Below, one piece after another: positions 53,480-60,769 of a stretch of DNA of 64,000 nt. The stretch is from an uncultured Clostridia bacterium. Its GTDB lineage: Bacteria > Bacillota > Clostridia > Christensenellales > UBA1242. The position numbers and the translations under genes are program-made. The stretch's first letter is position 1. Each line of letters opens with the position of its first letter. Location: positions 62,001 through 126,000 of the forward strand of contig CAKVHI010000002.1 in the NCBI GenBank assembly GCA_934747965.1, in the 5' to 3' direction. The notes beneath the pieces are model-generated. The model ran no database searches. It was not told where the DNA came from and was given only the letters and a program-made list of their open reading frames with translations.

Positions 53480-53686
53480 ATGAAAGAAGGTATTCATCCA
53501 AACTATCATGAAGTTGATGTTGTTTGTGCTTGTGGCGAAACATTTAAAACTAAGTCTACAGTTAGTGGCGACAGAATTTATGTTGAAATTTGCAACAAAT
53601 GTCATCCATTCTATACTGGTAAAAGAAAGTTAGTTGACAACAGTGGTAGAGTTGATAAATTTAAGAAAAAATTTAATATGGAATAG
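53480..53686 (+). CDS. rpmE: Ribosomal protein L31 (zinc-binding form)
   Basis: 68 residues. [22 protein letters not shown] carries C16 and C18, and [17 protein letters not shown] carries C37 and C40, so this is the C+ (zinc) form of L31 and not the zinc-free starvation paralogue. It bridges the ribosomal subunits. Driven by a perfect promoter and ended by tandem terminators, so mostly monocistronic although prmC-prfA follow, as in many Clostridia. Confidence 0.98.
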   Translation: MKEGIHPNYHEVDVVCACGETFKTKSTVSGDRIYVEICNKCHPFYTGKRKLVDNSGRVDKFKKKFNME

Positions 53687-53698
53687 GTTAGGTTTTAG

Positions 53699-53719
53699 CA
53701 CAGCTAAGCTGTGTTTTTT
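53699..53719 (+). terminator. First terminator after rpmE
   Basis: CACAGC-TAA-GCTGTG followed by T6. Confidence 0.9.
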
Positions 53720-53765
53720 GCTTTGGTGCTAACAATCTATTTAGACAAAAAATAAGTATCAAGGT

Positions 53766-53794
53766 AAAGCACAGTTTTTGTGCTTTATTTTTTA
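53766..53794 (+). terminator. Second terminator after rpmE
   Basis: AAAGCAC, AGTTTTT loop, GTGCTTT, then ATTTTTT. Tandem with the one at 53699. Confidence 0.8.
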
Positions 53795-53857
53795 TTTTAA
53801 AAAAATTTAATCAAATCTGCTTGTCATTACTTGAAAAAATATTTACGGGTTAAAATT

Positions 53858-54667
53858 ATGAAATATGTTGAAATAAAAAGCGAGTTAATAAATGAATTTA
53901 AAAAATTAGGCTTAACAAATTTTGAAGAAATTGATTATGTTTTGAGTGAACTAAAAAATGTTTCAAAATCGAAGCTGTATTTTGAAGATTTTGATAAAAA
54001 AATTTTTAAAAAATCAGAAAAAGTTTTATCAAAGCATTTAAAAACAAAAAAACCACTTCAAAAAATTTTTAAAAAAGCATATTTTTTTGGTCAAAAGTTT
54101 TATGTTAATAACCATGTTCTAACACCAAGGTTTGATAGTGAAATTTTGGTTGAAAATGCACTTAAATTTGATTTTAATTCTTGTCTTGACTTGTGCTGTG
54201 GAAGTGGGTGTCTTGGTTTAAGCATAAAGCAAAATAAAAAAGATATTGCTCTTACTCTTGCAGACATAAGTTTAAAAGCCTTAAAAGTTGCAAAAATTAA
54301 TGCTAAAAAACTAAATTTAAAGGTAGATTTCGTTAAAACCGATATGTTTCAAAATATAACCAAAAAGTTTGATTTGATTGTTTGTAATCCACCATATATT
54401 GAAACAAATGAAATTGAAAAACTAGATGATGAAGTTAAAAAATTTGACCCTGTTTTGGCTTTAGATGGAGGGTGTAATGGAATTAGGTTTTATGAAATTT
54501 TGTTTAATAATTTAGACAAATTTTTAACCGAAAAAGGAAAAGCGCTAATTGAAATTGGTTATAATCAAGGAAAGCTTTGCGATAAATTTAAAGAAAAATA
54601 TAAAAATGTTAAATTAATTAAAGACTACAATAATTTGGATAGACTATTGATAATTGAAAAGGAGTAA
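53858..54667 (+). CDS. prmC: Release-factor glutamine N5-methyltransferase
   Basis: 269 residues from ATG 53858; the in-frame TTG 53831 has no ribosome site. The N-terminal helical domain (1-85) is followed by VLTPRFDSEILVENAL (about 93-108), the SAM site CLDLCCGSGCLGLSI (about 114-128), and the catalytic VCNPPYIETNEIE (about 179-191). It methylates the GGQ glutamine of release factors RF1 and RF2, which is why it stands 3 bases before prfA. Family length is normal. The order prmC then prfA is the Clostridia arrangement (reverse of E. coli). Confidence 0.92.
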   Translation: MKYVEIKSELINEFKKLGLTNFEEIDYVLSELKNVSKSKLYFEDFDKKIFKKSEKVLSKHLKTKKPLQKIFKKAYFFGQKFYVNNHVLTPRFDSEILVENALKFDFNSCLDLCCGSGCLGLSIKQNKKDIALTLADISLKALKVAKINAKKLNLKVDFVKTDMFQNITKKFDLIVCNPPYIETNEIEKLDDEVKKFDPVLALDGGCNGIRFYEILFNNLDKFLTEKGKALIEIGYNQGKLCDKFKEKYKNVKLIKDYNNLDRLLIIEKE

Positions 54668-54670
54668 ATT

Positions 54671-55738
54671 ATGTTAGATAAATTAAAAAGTATTAAAGAC
54701 AGATATGAACAAATAAGTGAAAAACTTGTTTCGCCAGAGATTTTGAATGATAATAAAGAATATGTAAAACTTGCAAAAGAACATAAGAATTTGGAACCTA
54801 TTGTTGAAAAGTATGATGAATATAAAAAAGTTTCAGATGACCTTAAAGATGCCGAAGAAATGGTTAATTTAGAAAGTGGCGAAATGAAAGAGTTTTTGGA
54901 AAATGAAATTTTGGAAAGCAAAGAAAAAATTAAAAATTTAGAAGAAGAAATCAAAATTTTGCTTCTTCCAAAAGACGAAAATGATGACAAAAATGTTATC
55001 ATCGAAATTCGAAGCGGTGCGGGCGGAGATGAAGCAGCATTATTTGCTAGTGAAATAATGAGAATGTATATGAAATATGCTGAAAGGAAGCATTACAAAG
55101 TTGAAATTTACGAACTTAACGACACTGAGCTTGGGGGCGTTAAAGAAGCAACTTTTAAAATTTCTGGCAATGGAGTTTACTCAAGGTTTAAGTTTGAAAG
55201 CGGTGTCCATCGTGTTCAAAGAGTGCCCGACACAGAAACGCAAGGGCGTGTTCACACTTCAACAATCACAGTGGCTGTTTTGCCTGAAGCACAAGATGTT
55301 GATGTTAATTTGGATGAAAAAGACCTTAAAATTGACACTTGCAGGGCTAGTGGTGCAGGTGGTCAACATATTAACAAAACTGAAAGTGCAATAAGGGTTA
55401 CTCACATTCCAACGGGGATTGTAGTTTATTGCCAAGACCAAAGAAGTCAAGTGCAAAACAAAGAAACAGCACTTGCAATTTTAAAAACTAAATTATATGA
55501 TAAATATAAAACTGAACAAGATGAAAAGTATGCCGAAAACAGACGCACTCAAATCGGCTCTGGCGATAGAAGCGAAAGAATAAGAACTTATAACTATCCT
55601 CAAGGCAGACTTACTGATCACAGAATTAATTTTACTGTTTATGCTTTAACAGAATTTTTAAACGGCGATATGGATGAACTTATTGATGCTTTAACCATTG
55701 CAGACCAAAAAGCGAAACTTGAAAAAGGGTTAGAATAA
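54671..55738 (+). CDS. prfA: Peptide chain release factor 1
   Basis: 355 residues, full length. GGQ motif at about 230-232 within SGAGGQHINKTESAIRVTH. The codon-recognition PxT tripeptide appears as PDT in RVPDTETQGRVHTSTITVAV (about 182-200). EIRSGAGGDEAALFA (about 114-128) and the C-terminal TYNYPQGRLTDHRI are classic RF1. It reads UAA and UAG. AAAAGGAG ribosome site 6 bases before the ATG. Directly downstream of prmC and probably co-transcribed. Confidence 0.98.
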   Translation: MLDKLKSIKDRYEQISEKLVSPEILNDNKEYVKLAKEHKNLEPIVEKYDEYKKVSDDLKDAEEMVNLESGEMKEFLENEILESKEKIKNLEEEIKILLLPKDENDDKNVIIEIRSGAGGDEAALFASEIMRMYMKYAERKHYKVEIYELNDTELGGVKEATFKISGNGVYSRFKFESGVHRVQRVPDTETQGRVHTSTITVAVLPEAQDVDVNLDEKDLKIDTCRASGAGGQHINKTESAIRVTHIPTGIVVYCQDQRSQVQNKETALAILKTKLYDKYKTEQDEKYAENRRTQIGSGDRSERIRTYNYPQGRLTDHRINFTVYALTEFLNGDMDELIDALTIADQKAKLEKGLE

Positions 55739-55775
55739 ATTTTTTTAAAAATTTTTGAAAACTATTAAAATTTGT

Positions 55776-55804
55776 TTGACAAAATTCTCAAAATAGTGCA
55801 AAAT
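55776..55804 (+). promoter_or_regulatory. Promoter-like pair TTGACA-17-CAAAAT before the single-domain TasA-like gene
   Basis: Same box sequence and neighbouring bases (CTCAAAATAGTGCAAAAT here, CTCTAAAAATGGCAAAAT at 57475) as in the two structured leaders, but without the hairpins and terminator downstream. Confidence 0.45.
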
Positions 55805-55889
55805 CATTGTATAAAAAACAAATTGGGTTTGAATAAATATTTTTCAATATTTTGTTTAAACTAATTTTGATTAAAAATGAGGTAAAACG

Positions 55890-56528
55890 ATGGAAAAAAG
55901 TAAAAAATCAAAAATTCTTTTTGGAATGATAATTGCATTTGCATTGGTTTTAATTTCTTGCATTTCAATTATAACCTATGCTTGGTTTACAGACAAAAAA
56001 GAATACACTGGCACTCTTAATTTTGGTGAAATAAAATTGTCAGTTAAAAAAACTGGTGAAACTTCAGAATTAGCTGAAACTTTGCCTTTCACTATTCAAA
56101 GAGCTAATGGCACTGCTGCAACAAAAACAATGCCTGGCGACACTGTTAATATCAATTTGACAGTTGGTTTGCAAGCAAACAATGAAGATGCATATTATTT
56201 TGTTGTTATAACAGACACAAAAAATATATTCAAAAAAGGTGCATACTTCCTTGATGATAGTGGAAATATGTGCTATTATGATGCAACAGCAAACAAAGCA
56301 TATAAACAAGGCACAACAACAGAAAGCACTCAATTGATTGGAAAAATTACCGCTAGTGCTGCCGATGCTCTTGCAATTAAAGCAGAGATAGCAACATCAG
56401 TAACAGACCAAACAATCAAAACAACAGATGTAACTTGCAAAGTTGTTGCAATTCAACAAGCAAACATAACTACTGATGCTGCTGCAATCACAGCAATCAA
56501 ATCTGCTTATAGTGGTATTTTGGCATAA
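55890..56528 (+). CDS. TasA/camelysin-like exported protein, single domain
   Basis: 212 residues. A lysine-rich start and hydrophobic helix (about 9-31) end in YAWFTDKKEYTGTLNFGEIKL, the same junction as in the two paralogues. The module continues with MPGDTVNINLTVGLQANNEDAYYFVVITDTKN and CKVVAIQQANI, then stops after a short tail. So this is the bare core module without an added domain. Such proteins are exported, often by a SipW-type peptidase, and can form fibres. Ribosome site GAGGTAAAA precedes ATG 55890. It sits directly after prfA but has its own promoter-like element and terminator. Confidence 0.85.
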   Translation: MEKSKKSKILFGMIIAFALVLISCISIITYAWFTDKKEYTGTLNFGEIKLSVKKTGETSELAETLPFTIQRANGTAATKTMPGDTVNINLTVGLQANNEDAYYFVVITDTKNIFKKGAYFLDDSGNMCYYDATANKAYKQGTTTESTQLIGKITASAADALAIKAEIATSVTDQTIKTTDVTCKVVAIQQANITTDAAAITAIKSAYSGILA

Positions 56529-56539
56529 TTGTCATAAAA

Positions 56540-56571
56540 AACAGGAAGAATTAAGTTTCTTCCTTTTTTTT
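56540..56571 (+). terminator. Terminator after the single-domain TasA-like gene
   Basis: GGAAGAA, TTAAG loop, TTTCTTCC followed by T7. Confidence 0.85.
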
Positions 56572-56588
56572 ATTTATTTTTAATAAAT

Positions 56589-56771
56589 TTATGTAAAATC
56601 GAAAAATCTTCTGTTACTGCACGAAGAGCAGGTGTTGCAACCACTGCTTGTGTTTGAAAGTGTTAGAAGAAGTAAAAGCAAAAAGTTTGTGTTTGTGTTT
56701 AAGTCAATATTTCCAGCACTCGTTATTATTGATAAAAGCAAAATTAGCAAAACATCTTGTGAACTAACCAT
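56589..56771 (-). CDS. Small hydrophobic/cysteine protein, 60 aa, unrecognised
   Basis: Supported by a perfect AAAGGAGG ribosome site 5 bases before the ATG and by TTGTAG-17-TAATAT upstream. Residues 6-18 and 29-38 are leucine-rich (LLILLLSIITSAG, NFLLLLLLTL). The C-terminus is a short cysteine cluster GCNTCSSCSNRR (about 43-54). Function unknown. It could be a small membrane-associated or spore/coat-like peptide; the composition recalls short Leu/Asn/Cys proteins of uncultured Clostridia, but no family is claimed. It is divergent from the ArsR gene. Confidence 0.65.
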   Translation of the reverse strand: MVSSQDVLLILLLSIITSAGNIDLNTNTNFLLLLLLTLSNTSSGCNTCSSCSNRRFFDFT

Positions 56772-56791
56772 AAAAGCCTCCTTTCAACAAA

Positions 56792-56820
56792 ATATTACTA
56801 TAAAACTATTTATGCTACAA
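56792..56820 (-). promoter_or_regulatory. Promoter of the 60-aa gene
   Basis: Minus strand TTGTAG (56820-56815), 17 bases, TAATAT (56797-56792). Confidence 0.6.
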
Positions 56821-56859
56821 AAGTTTTAAATGTGCAAAAACCAACATATTTAATTATTT

Positions 56860-56868
56860 TGATATAAT
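56860..56868 (+). promoter_or_regulatory. Extended -10 promoter of the ArsR-family gene
   Basis: TG-A-TATAAT, 17 bases before ATG 56886; the AGGAGGA ribosome site lies between. Confidence 0.65.
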
Positions 56869-56885
56869 TAGATTAGGAGGAATTT

Positions 56886-57263
56886 ATGGTAGAATTAAAT
56901 AAGATTTATAATACTGAAGAAGAAAATCCTAGCAAAATTAAAGTTGATGTTAAAACGGTTAATGACATTAAATATTATCTTCCAGAAGAAAAAGTTTTAA
57001 GGCTGCTTGCTGAGTTTTTTAGTATGTTTAGTGATGAAACAAGAATAAAAATAATATCTGCTTTGTCTGTTAGCGAATTGTGTGTTAATGATATTGCAAA
57101 TATATTAAAACTAAACCAAACGACCGTTAGTCATCAACTTAAACTTTTAAAGAGTGTTGGGGCAGTAAAATTTAGGCGTGATGGAAAAATAATTTACTAC
57201 TCTATTGCAGACAAGCAAATTCACGATTGCTTGCTTTCAGGTGTCAACTATTTAATGGTGTAA
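56886..57263 (+). CDS. ArsR/SmtB-family winged-helix regulator
   Basis: 125 residues. The DNA-binding core is typical: FSMFSDETRIKIISALSVSELCVNDIANILKLNQTTVSHQLKLLKSVGAV (about 46-95), then the wing FRRDGKIIYYSIAD. ArsR proteins repress metal or stress genes and let go when a metal or thiol reagent binds. The usual metal-binding ELCVCD is ELCVND here, leaving only one cysteine in helix 3, and another (C118, HDCLLSG) near the end, so metal sensing may be altered. The N-terminal ~35 residues are an extension. Perfect AGGAGG ribosome site. Its target might be the divergent 60-aa gene or the following TasA-like gene (inference). Confidence 0.9.
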   Translation: MVELNKIYNTEEENPSKIKVDVKTVNDIKYYLPEEKVLRLLAEFFSMFSDETRIKIISALSVSELCVNDIANILKLNQTTVSHQLKLLKSVGAVKFRRDGKIIYYSIADKQIHDCLLSGVNYLMV

Positions 57264-57462
57264 TTTGACAGAATAAAAACTAAATGGAAAAACTTGAAAA
57301 ATGCATCTCAGGTGGTGCTGTGCACACTTATTAAACATATAGAAAACAGTAAAAAATAAAAAGCTTTTAAAAAATATGTAAAAACGCTTAAGTGCCACAG
57401 GCACTTTTATATTAAACTTAATTAAAAAAATGAAATAATTTTGTAAAATCATGTAAAAACGC

Positions 57463-57492
57463 TTGACACAATAACTCTAAAAATGGCAAAAT
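57463..57492 (+). promoter_or_regulatory. Promoter-like pair TTGACA-18-CAAAAT in leader copy 2
   Basis: TTGACA 57463-57468, CAAAAT 57487-57492. Same arrangement as in copy 1. Confidence 0.5.
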
Positions 57493-57580
57493 TTTTAATG
57501 GATAAAAGAGTTTGTGCAACCACAAACTAATACAGAAATGCACATGGTTAGCCGAGCACTTAAGTTGAAGAATACATAAG

Positions 57581-57615
57581 CAAAAACTGGTTAACCTAAT
57601 ATAACCAGTTTTTTT
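57581..57615 (+). terminator. Leader terminator (attenuator) before the TasA/CBM gene
   Basis: ACTGGTTA, 8-base loop, TAACCAGT, T7, ending 17 bases before ATG 57633. Confidence 0.85.
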
Positions 57616-57632
57616 GATATATAGAGGTGCAA

Positions 57633-58724
57633 ATGAAAGCAAAAGGATTAAGTAAGAGTGTAAAAACATTTATATTAGCACTAATATTGTTAGTGCTAAT
57701 TTTGCCGTTGATACTAACACTAGCATATTTTTCCGACAAAAAAGAATATAGCGGAACTTTGGACTTTGGTAGTATTAAACTTAAAGTAAGCGGTGGAGTT
57801 GAAGGGGACGGAACGGATAGTGCAACAAGTAAATTAGTTTTTGATACTACACGAAAAAAGAATAACGATTCTACTTGGACAGGTAACTATATGCCTGGTG
57901 ATACAGTTGAAATTAATCTTACAGTAGACCTAGAAACAGGCAGTGAGCCCGCATACTATGTTGTTCAAATTTCAGATGAGAAGAATGTGTTTGAAAGTGC
58001 ATGCTACTACAGCGATGGGACTAAAACAGGGGATAACTTTAATGTCTATGTTTATGATGGAGTGAAAACTTACAAACAAGGTGACACAACAAAACAGCCT
58101 ATTAGTGATAAATATTGTGGACAAGTTACAGCGGGAAATGCTCAGAACTTAACAATTAGTGCAAAAATTAGCGAAGATTTCAAAACTCAAAATGCTCAAA
58201 CGGTTGTAGAGTGTAGGATTCTAGCCATTCAACAAGCAAACTTAGAGCCTGTAGATGCAAAAAAAGAAATGAATTTAAGCCTAGGCAAAAATTTATATTC
58301 GGTGCAAAATCGTGTGGTTGCTACACCTAATGGATATTCAAGTACGAACAATAGGGTGCTAACCGGTAATCAAATACTTGTTGGACTAAGTGAAGGTAAT
58401 TCTTGGGCTACTGTAAATGTTAATTCTAATTATACAATTACACAAGACAAAATAATTGTAACATCAACTAGTGCAGGATATGGAATAGCACTAGATTATA
58501 AGTGCCTTGAGGGACAAAAATATATTGTAAGTGCGAACAATGTTGGGGGAAAGGTAACTGCTGGATTTTATGATGCCGATGGTAAATTCATTTCAAGTAT
58601 AACTTTATCACTTGGAAGTGAATTTACAATGCCCACAAATGTTGTTTTTATGACGATTGATTTTATGAGCAGAACAGTTGGAGAAGAGGCAACTTTCACA
58701 GATATAAAGATAATTCAAAATTAA
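57633..58724 (+). CDS. TasA/camelysin-like exported protein with C-terminal CBM-like domain
   Basis: 363 residues from ATG 57633 (GAGGTG 3-8 bases upstream; the GTG at 57627 is part of that site). Hydrophobic helix about 13-34, then LAYFSDKKEYSGTLDFGSIKLKVSGG. Shared module to about 210: YMPGDTVEINLTVDLETGSEPAYYVVQISDEKNVFESACYY, CRILAIQQANL. The variable part (about 220-363) looks like a jelly-roll carbohydrate-binding module: KNLYSVQNRVV, GIALDYKCLEGQKYIVSANN, and a final ATFTDIKIIQN strand as in CBM4/9-like folds. The N-terminal module is roughly half identical to the LamG paralogue (my reading), less than the leaders are to each other. Followed by a clean terminator. Confidence 0.83.
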   Translation: MKAKGLSKSVKTFILALILLVLILPLILTLAYFSDKKEYSGTLDFGSIKLKVSGGVEGDGTDSATSKLVFDTTRKKNNDSTWTGNYMPGDTVEINLTVDLETGSEPAYYVVQISDEKNVFESACYYSDGTKTGDNFNVYVYDGVKTYKQGDTTKQPISDKYCGQVTAGNAQNLTISAKISEDFKTQNAQTVVECRILAIQQANLEPVDAKKEMNLSLGKNLYSVQNRVVATPNGYSSTNNRVLTGNQILVGLSEGNSWATVNVNSNYTITQDKIIVTSTSAGYGIALDYKCLEGQKYIVSANNVGGKVTAGFYDADGKFISSITLSLGSEFTMPTNVVFMTIDFMSRTVGEEATFTDIKIIQN

Positions 58725-58745
58725 GTGGCTTTGCCACTTTTTTTG
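58722..58745 (+). terminator. Terminator after the TasA/CBM gene
   Basis: AAGTGGC-TTT-GCCACTT with T5, overlapping the stop codon. Confidence 0.9.
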
Positions 58746-58756
58746 TTAATTTAAAG

Positions 58757-58804
<48 letters not shown>

Positions 58805-58813
58805 TGTCGTTGC

Positions 58814-58842
58814 TTGAAAAAGTAAAAAATTATGGTTATAAT
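58814..58842 (+). promoter_or_regulatory. Promoter of uvrC, placed exactly on its start codon
   Basis: TTGAAA (58814-58819), 17 bases, TATAAT (58837-58842). The expected transcription start, 58849, is the A of the ATG. No ribosome site exists. Confidence 0.75.
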
Positions 58843-58848
58843 AATATT

Positions 58849-60669
58849 ATGACAAATGCTTTAAAAGAAAAATTAAACACACTGCCTTTATCTAGTGGTG
58901 TTTATTTAATGAAGGATAAAAATAATAATATTATTTATGTTGGAAAAGCAAAAAATTTAAAAAGGCGTGTTAATCAATATTTTGATTCTCGTGAAAAAAA
59001 TTTAAAAACAAATTTATTAGTTGAAAATATTTACAATTTTGACTATATAATAACAAACAGCGAATACGATGCTTTGATGCTTGAAAACAATCTTATAAAA
59101 AAGTATCAACCGCACTATAACATTTTGTTAAAAGACGGAAAAAATTTTGCATATATAAAAATTGATTTAAACAAAAAATTTCCTAAACTTGAACTAACAC
59201 GAAAAGTCGATTTCAAAAAAAATGTAAAATACTTTGGACCATATTTTAACGGAATATCGGCTCACAGCGTAATGGACATTGTTAAATTTGCTTATCCGCT
59301 AAGAAGTTGCAATCTAAGTTTTAAAAAGCCAGAAAAAAGAGAGTGCTTAAAATATAGTTTGGGGGAATGTAGTGCCCCATGCACCAACAGAATTTCTGAA
59401 GAAGAATATAACAAAATTGTTTATGATGTGATTAATTTTTTGAATGGAGAAACCGAAAAAGTTAAGCAAATTTTGACTGATAAAATGAAAAGCCTTGCAA
59501 AACTTGAAAATTTTGAAAGTGCAATTTTGTTTAAAAATCAACTTGAAATGCTAGACAAATTAAACAATAAATACACAACGCAAATAGCAAAAAAAGTTGA
59601 TATTGATGTGATAGGATTCTATGAACTTAACAACAATATTGGCTTGAGCATTATGATGATAAGAAGTGGCAAAATGATTGGAATTGAAAATTTTGTTTTG
59701 ATTGACAAATTTTTTGACGACAACAGTTTGACGAATTTTGTTGTGCAGTATTATCAAAATAACAAAATTTTGCCAAAGAGTATTGTGTTAAATAGCAATT
59801 TTTCATCTGAAAAAATTTTGGAAGAATTTTTTGAAAAAGAATTTGAAAAAAATATAAAAATAGAAAAAGCACAAAAGGGCGTTAAAAAAACCTTGCTTGA
59901 CAAAGCAAATGAAAATGCAAAAGAATATTTGGAAAAAAGTTTGAGTTTGGAACTTTTAAAACAAGAAAGAACAATAAATGCTTGCAAAAATTTACAAATG
60001 AAACTAGGTTTAAAGCAAATTCCTTACCGAATTGAAGGGTATGATATCTCTAACATTTCGGGCACAAACAAAGTTGCCAGTATGGTAGTTTTTGTGAACG
60101 GTGAACCAAAAAAATCGCACTATAGAAAATTTAGAATAACAAGTTTTGAGGGCCCTAATGACTTTTTAAGCATGGAAGAGGTTATTAAAAGGCGTATGCA
60201 AGAATTTGAAAAGCAAAAAGATGAAAGTTTTTCAAGTTTGCCTAATTTAATTCTTATTGATGGTGGAAAAGGTCAACTCTCATCAGCAAGCGAAATTTTG
60301 AGAAGATTTAATAACCAAATTGACTTGATTTCACTTGCAAAAAAGAATGAAGAAATTTATAAGGAAGGTAATAGCGTGCCAATTATTTTGCGAAAAAGTG
60401 ATTATAGTTTGCAACTTCTTCAAAGGGTTAGAGATGAAAGCCATAGGTTTGCTATTACATTTCATCGAAGTGTTAGAAACAAAAGTGAACTTACAAGTAG
60501 GCTGTTAAATATTGAAGGTATTGGCAAAAATAAAGCAAAATCATTATTTAGTGAGTTTAAAACAATAGAAAACATAAAAAGTGCTAATGTTGATGACCTT
60601 TTAAAAGTTAAGGGGATAAATGAAAATTTGGCAAAAAATATAATAGATTATTTTAAAAAATTGGATTAA
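58849..60669 (+). CDS. uvrC: Excinuclease ABC subunit C
   Basis: 606 residues from ATG 58849; the in-frame TTG 58804 runs through the promoter and is rejected. GIY-YIG nuclease: SSGVYLMKDKNNNIIYVGKAKNLKRRV (about 11-37). Cysteine-bearing segment YPLRSCNLSF...KRECLKYSLGECSAPC (about 149-180). UvrB-interacting region (about 200-240). C-terminal RNase-H-like nuclease IEGYDISNISGTNKVASMVVF (about 396-416) and LPNLILIDGGKGQLSSA (about 464-480). Helix-hairpin-helix pair (about 550-600). It makes both incisions in nucleotide-excision repair. It appears leaderless, and a TTTA microsatellite sits just before its promoter. Confidence 0.97.
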   Translation: MTNALKEKLNTLPLSSGVYLMKDKNNNIIYVGKAKNLKRRVNQYFDSREKNLKTNLLVENIYNFDYIITNSEYDALMLENNLIKKYQPHYNILLKDGKNFAYIKIDLNKKFPKLELTRKVDFKKNVKYFGPYFNGISAHSVMDIVKFAYPLRSCNLSFKKPEKRECLKYSLGECSAPCTNRISEEEYNKIVYDVINFLNGETEKVKQILTDKMKSLAKLENFESAILFKNQLEMLDKLNNKYTTQIAKKVDIDVIGFYELNNNIGLSIMMIRSGKMIGIENFVLIDKFFDDNSLTNFVVQYYQNNKILPKSIVLNSNFSSEKILEEFFEKEFEKNIKIEKAQKGVKKTLLDKANENAKEYLEKSLSLELLKQERTINACKNLQMKLGLKQIPYRIEGYDISNISGTNKVASMVVFVNGEPKKSHYRKFRITSFEGPNDFLSMEEVIKRRMQEFEKQKDESFSSLPNLILIDGGKGQLSSASEILRRFNNQIDLISLAKKNEEIYKEGNSVPIILRKSDYSLQLLQRVRDESHRFAITFHRSVRNKSELTSRLLNIEGIGKNKAKSLFSEFKTIENIKSANVDDLLKVKGINENLAKNIIDYFKKLD

Positions 60670-60728
60670 TTGATTATTTGCATTATAACGCCACTAAGTG
60701 TTAGCAAAATAAAGTTGATATAAATCAT

Positions 60729-60769
60729 AAAAAGTCATGTTAAGGAATAAAATTAATATGACTTTTTTT
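60729..60769 (+). terminator. Terminator of uvrC, overlapping the start of the next gene
   Basis: AAAAAGTCAT pairs with ATGACTTTTT across a 19-base loop, then more Ts. The ATG (60758) of the next gene is the first three bases of the right arm. Confidence 0.65.

Larger units (their letters stand above)
57376..57615 (+). promoter_or_regulatory. Structured, duplicated leader (copy 2) with terminator: candidate riboswitch/attenuator
   Basis: Homologous to 51883-52147. Boxes ATGTAAAAACGCTT at 57376 and 57451; AACTCT/AGAGTT inverted repeat (57473-57478/57507-57512), in which a C-G pair of copy 1 has become T-A; hairpin GTTTGTG-CAAC-CACAAAC (57510-57527) with a different loop but the same stem; GCACATGGTTAGCC (single here); GAGCACTTAAGT (57554-57565), whose GCACTTAAG is exactly complementary to CTTAAGTGC at 57387-57395; then the terminator. 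An extra AAGTGCC-ACA-GGCACTT hairpin follows the first box. The 57264-57375 stretch ahead holds nothing recognised. Confidence 0.75.

Noticed and set aside
56632..56829. 65-aa plus-strand ORF
   Set aside because: It is the complement of the 60-aa gene, which has the perfect ribosome site and promoter; this ORF has neither.
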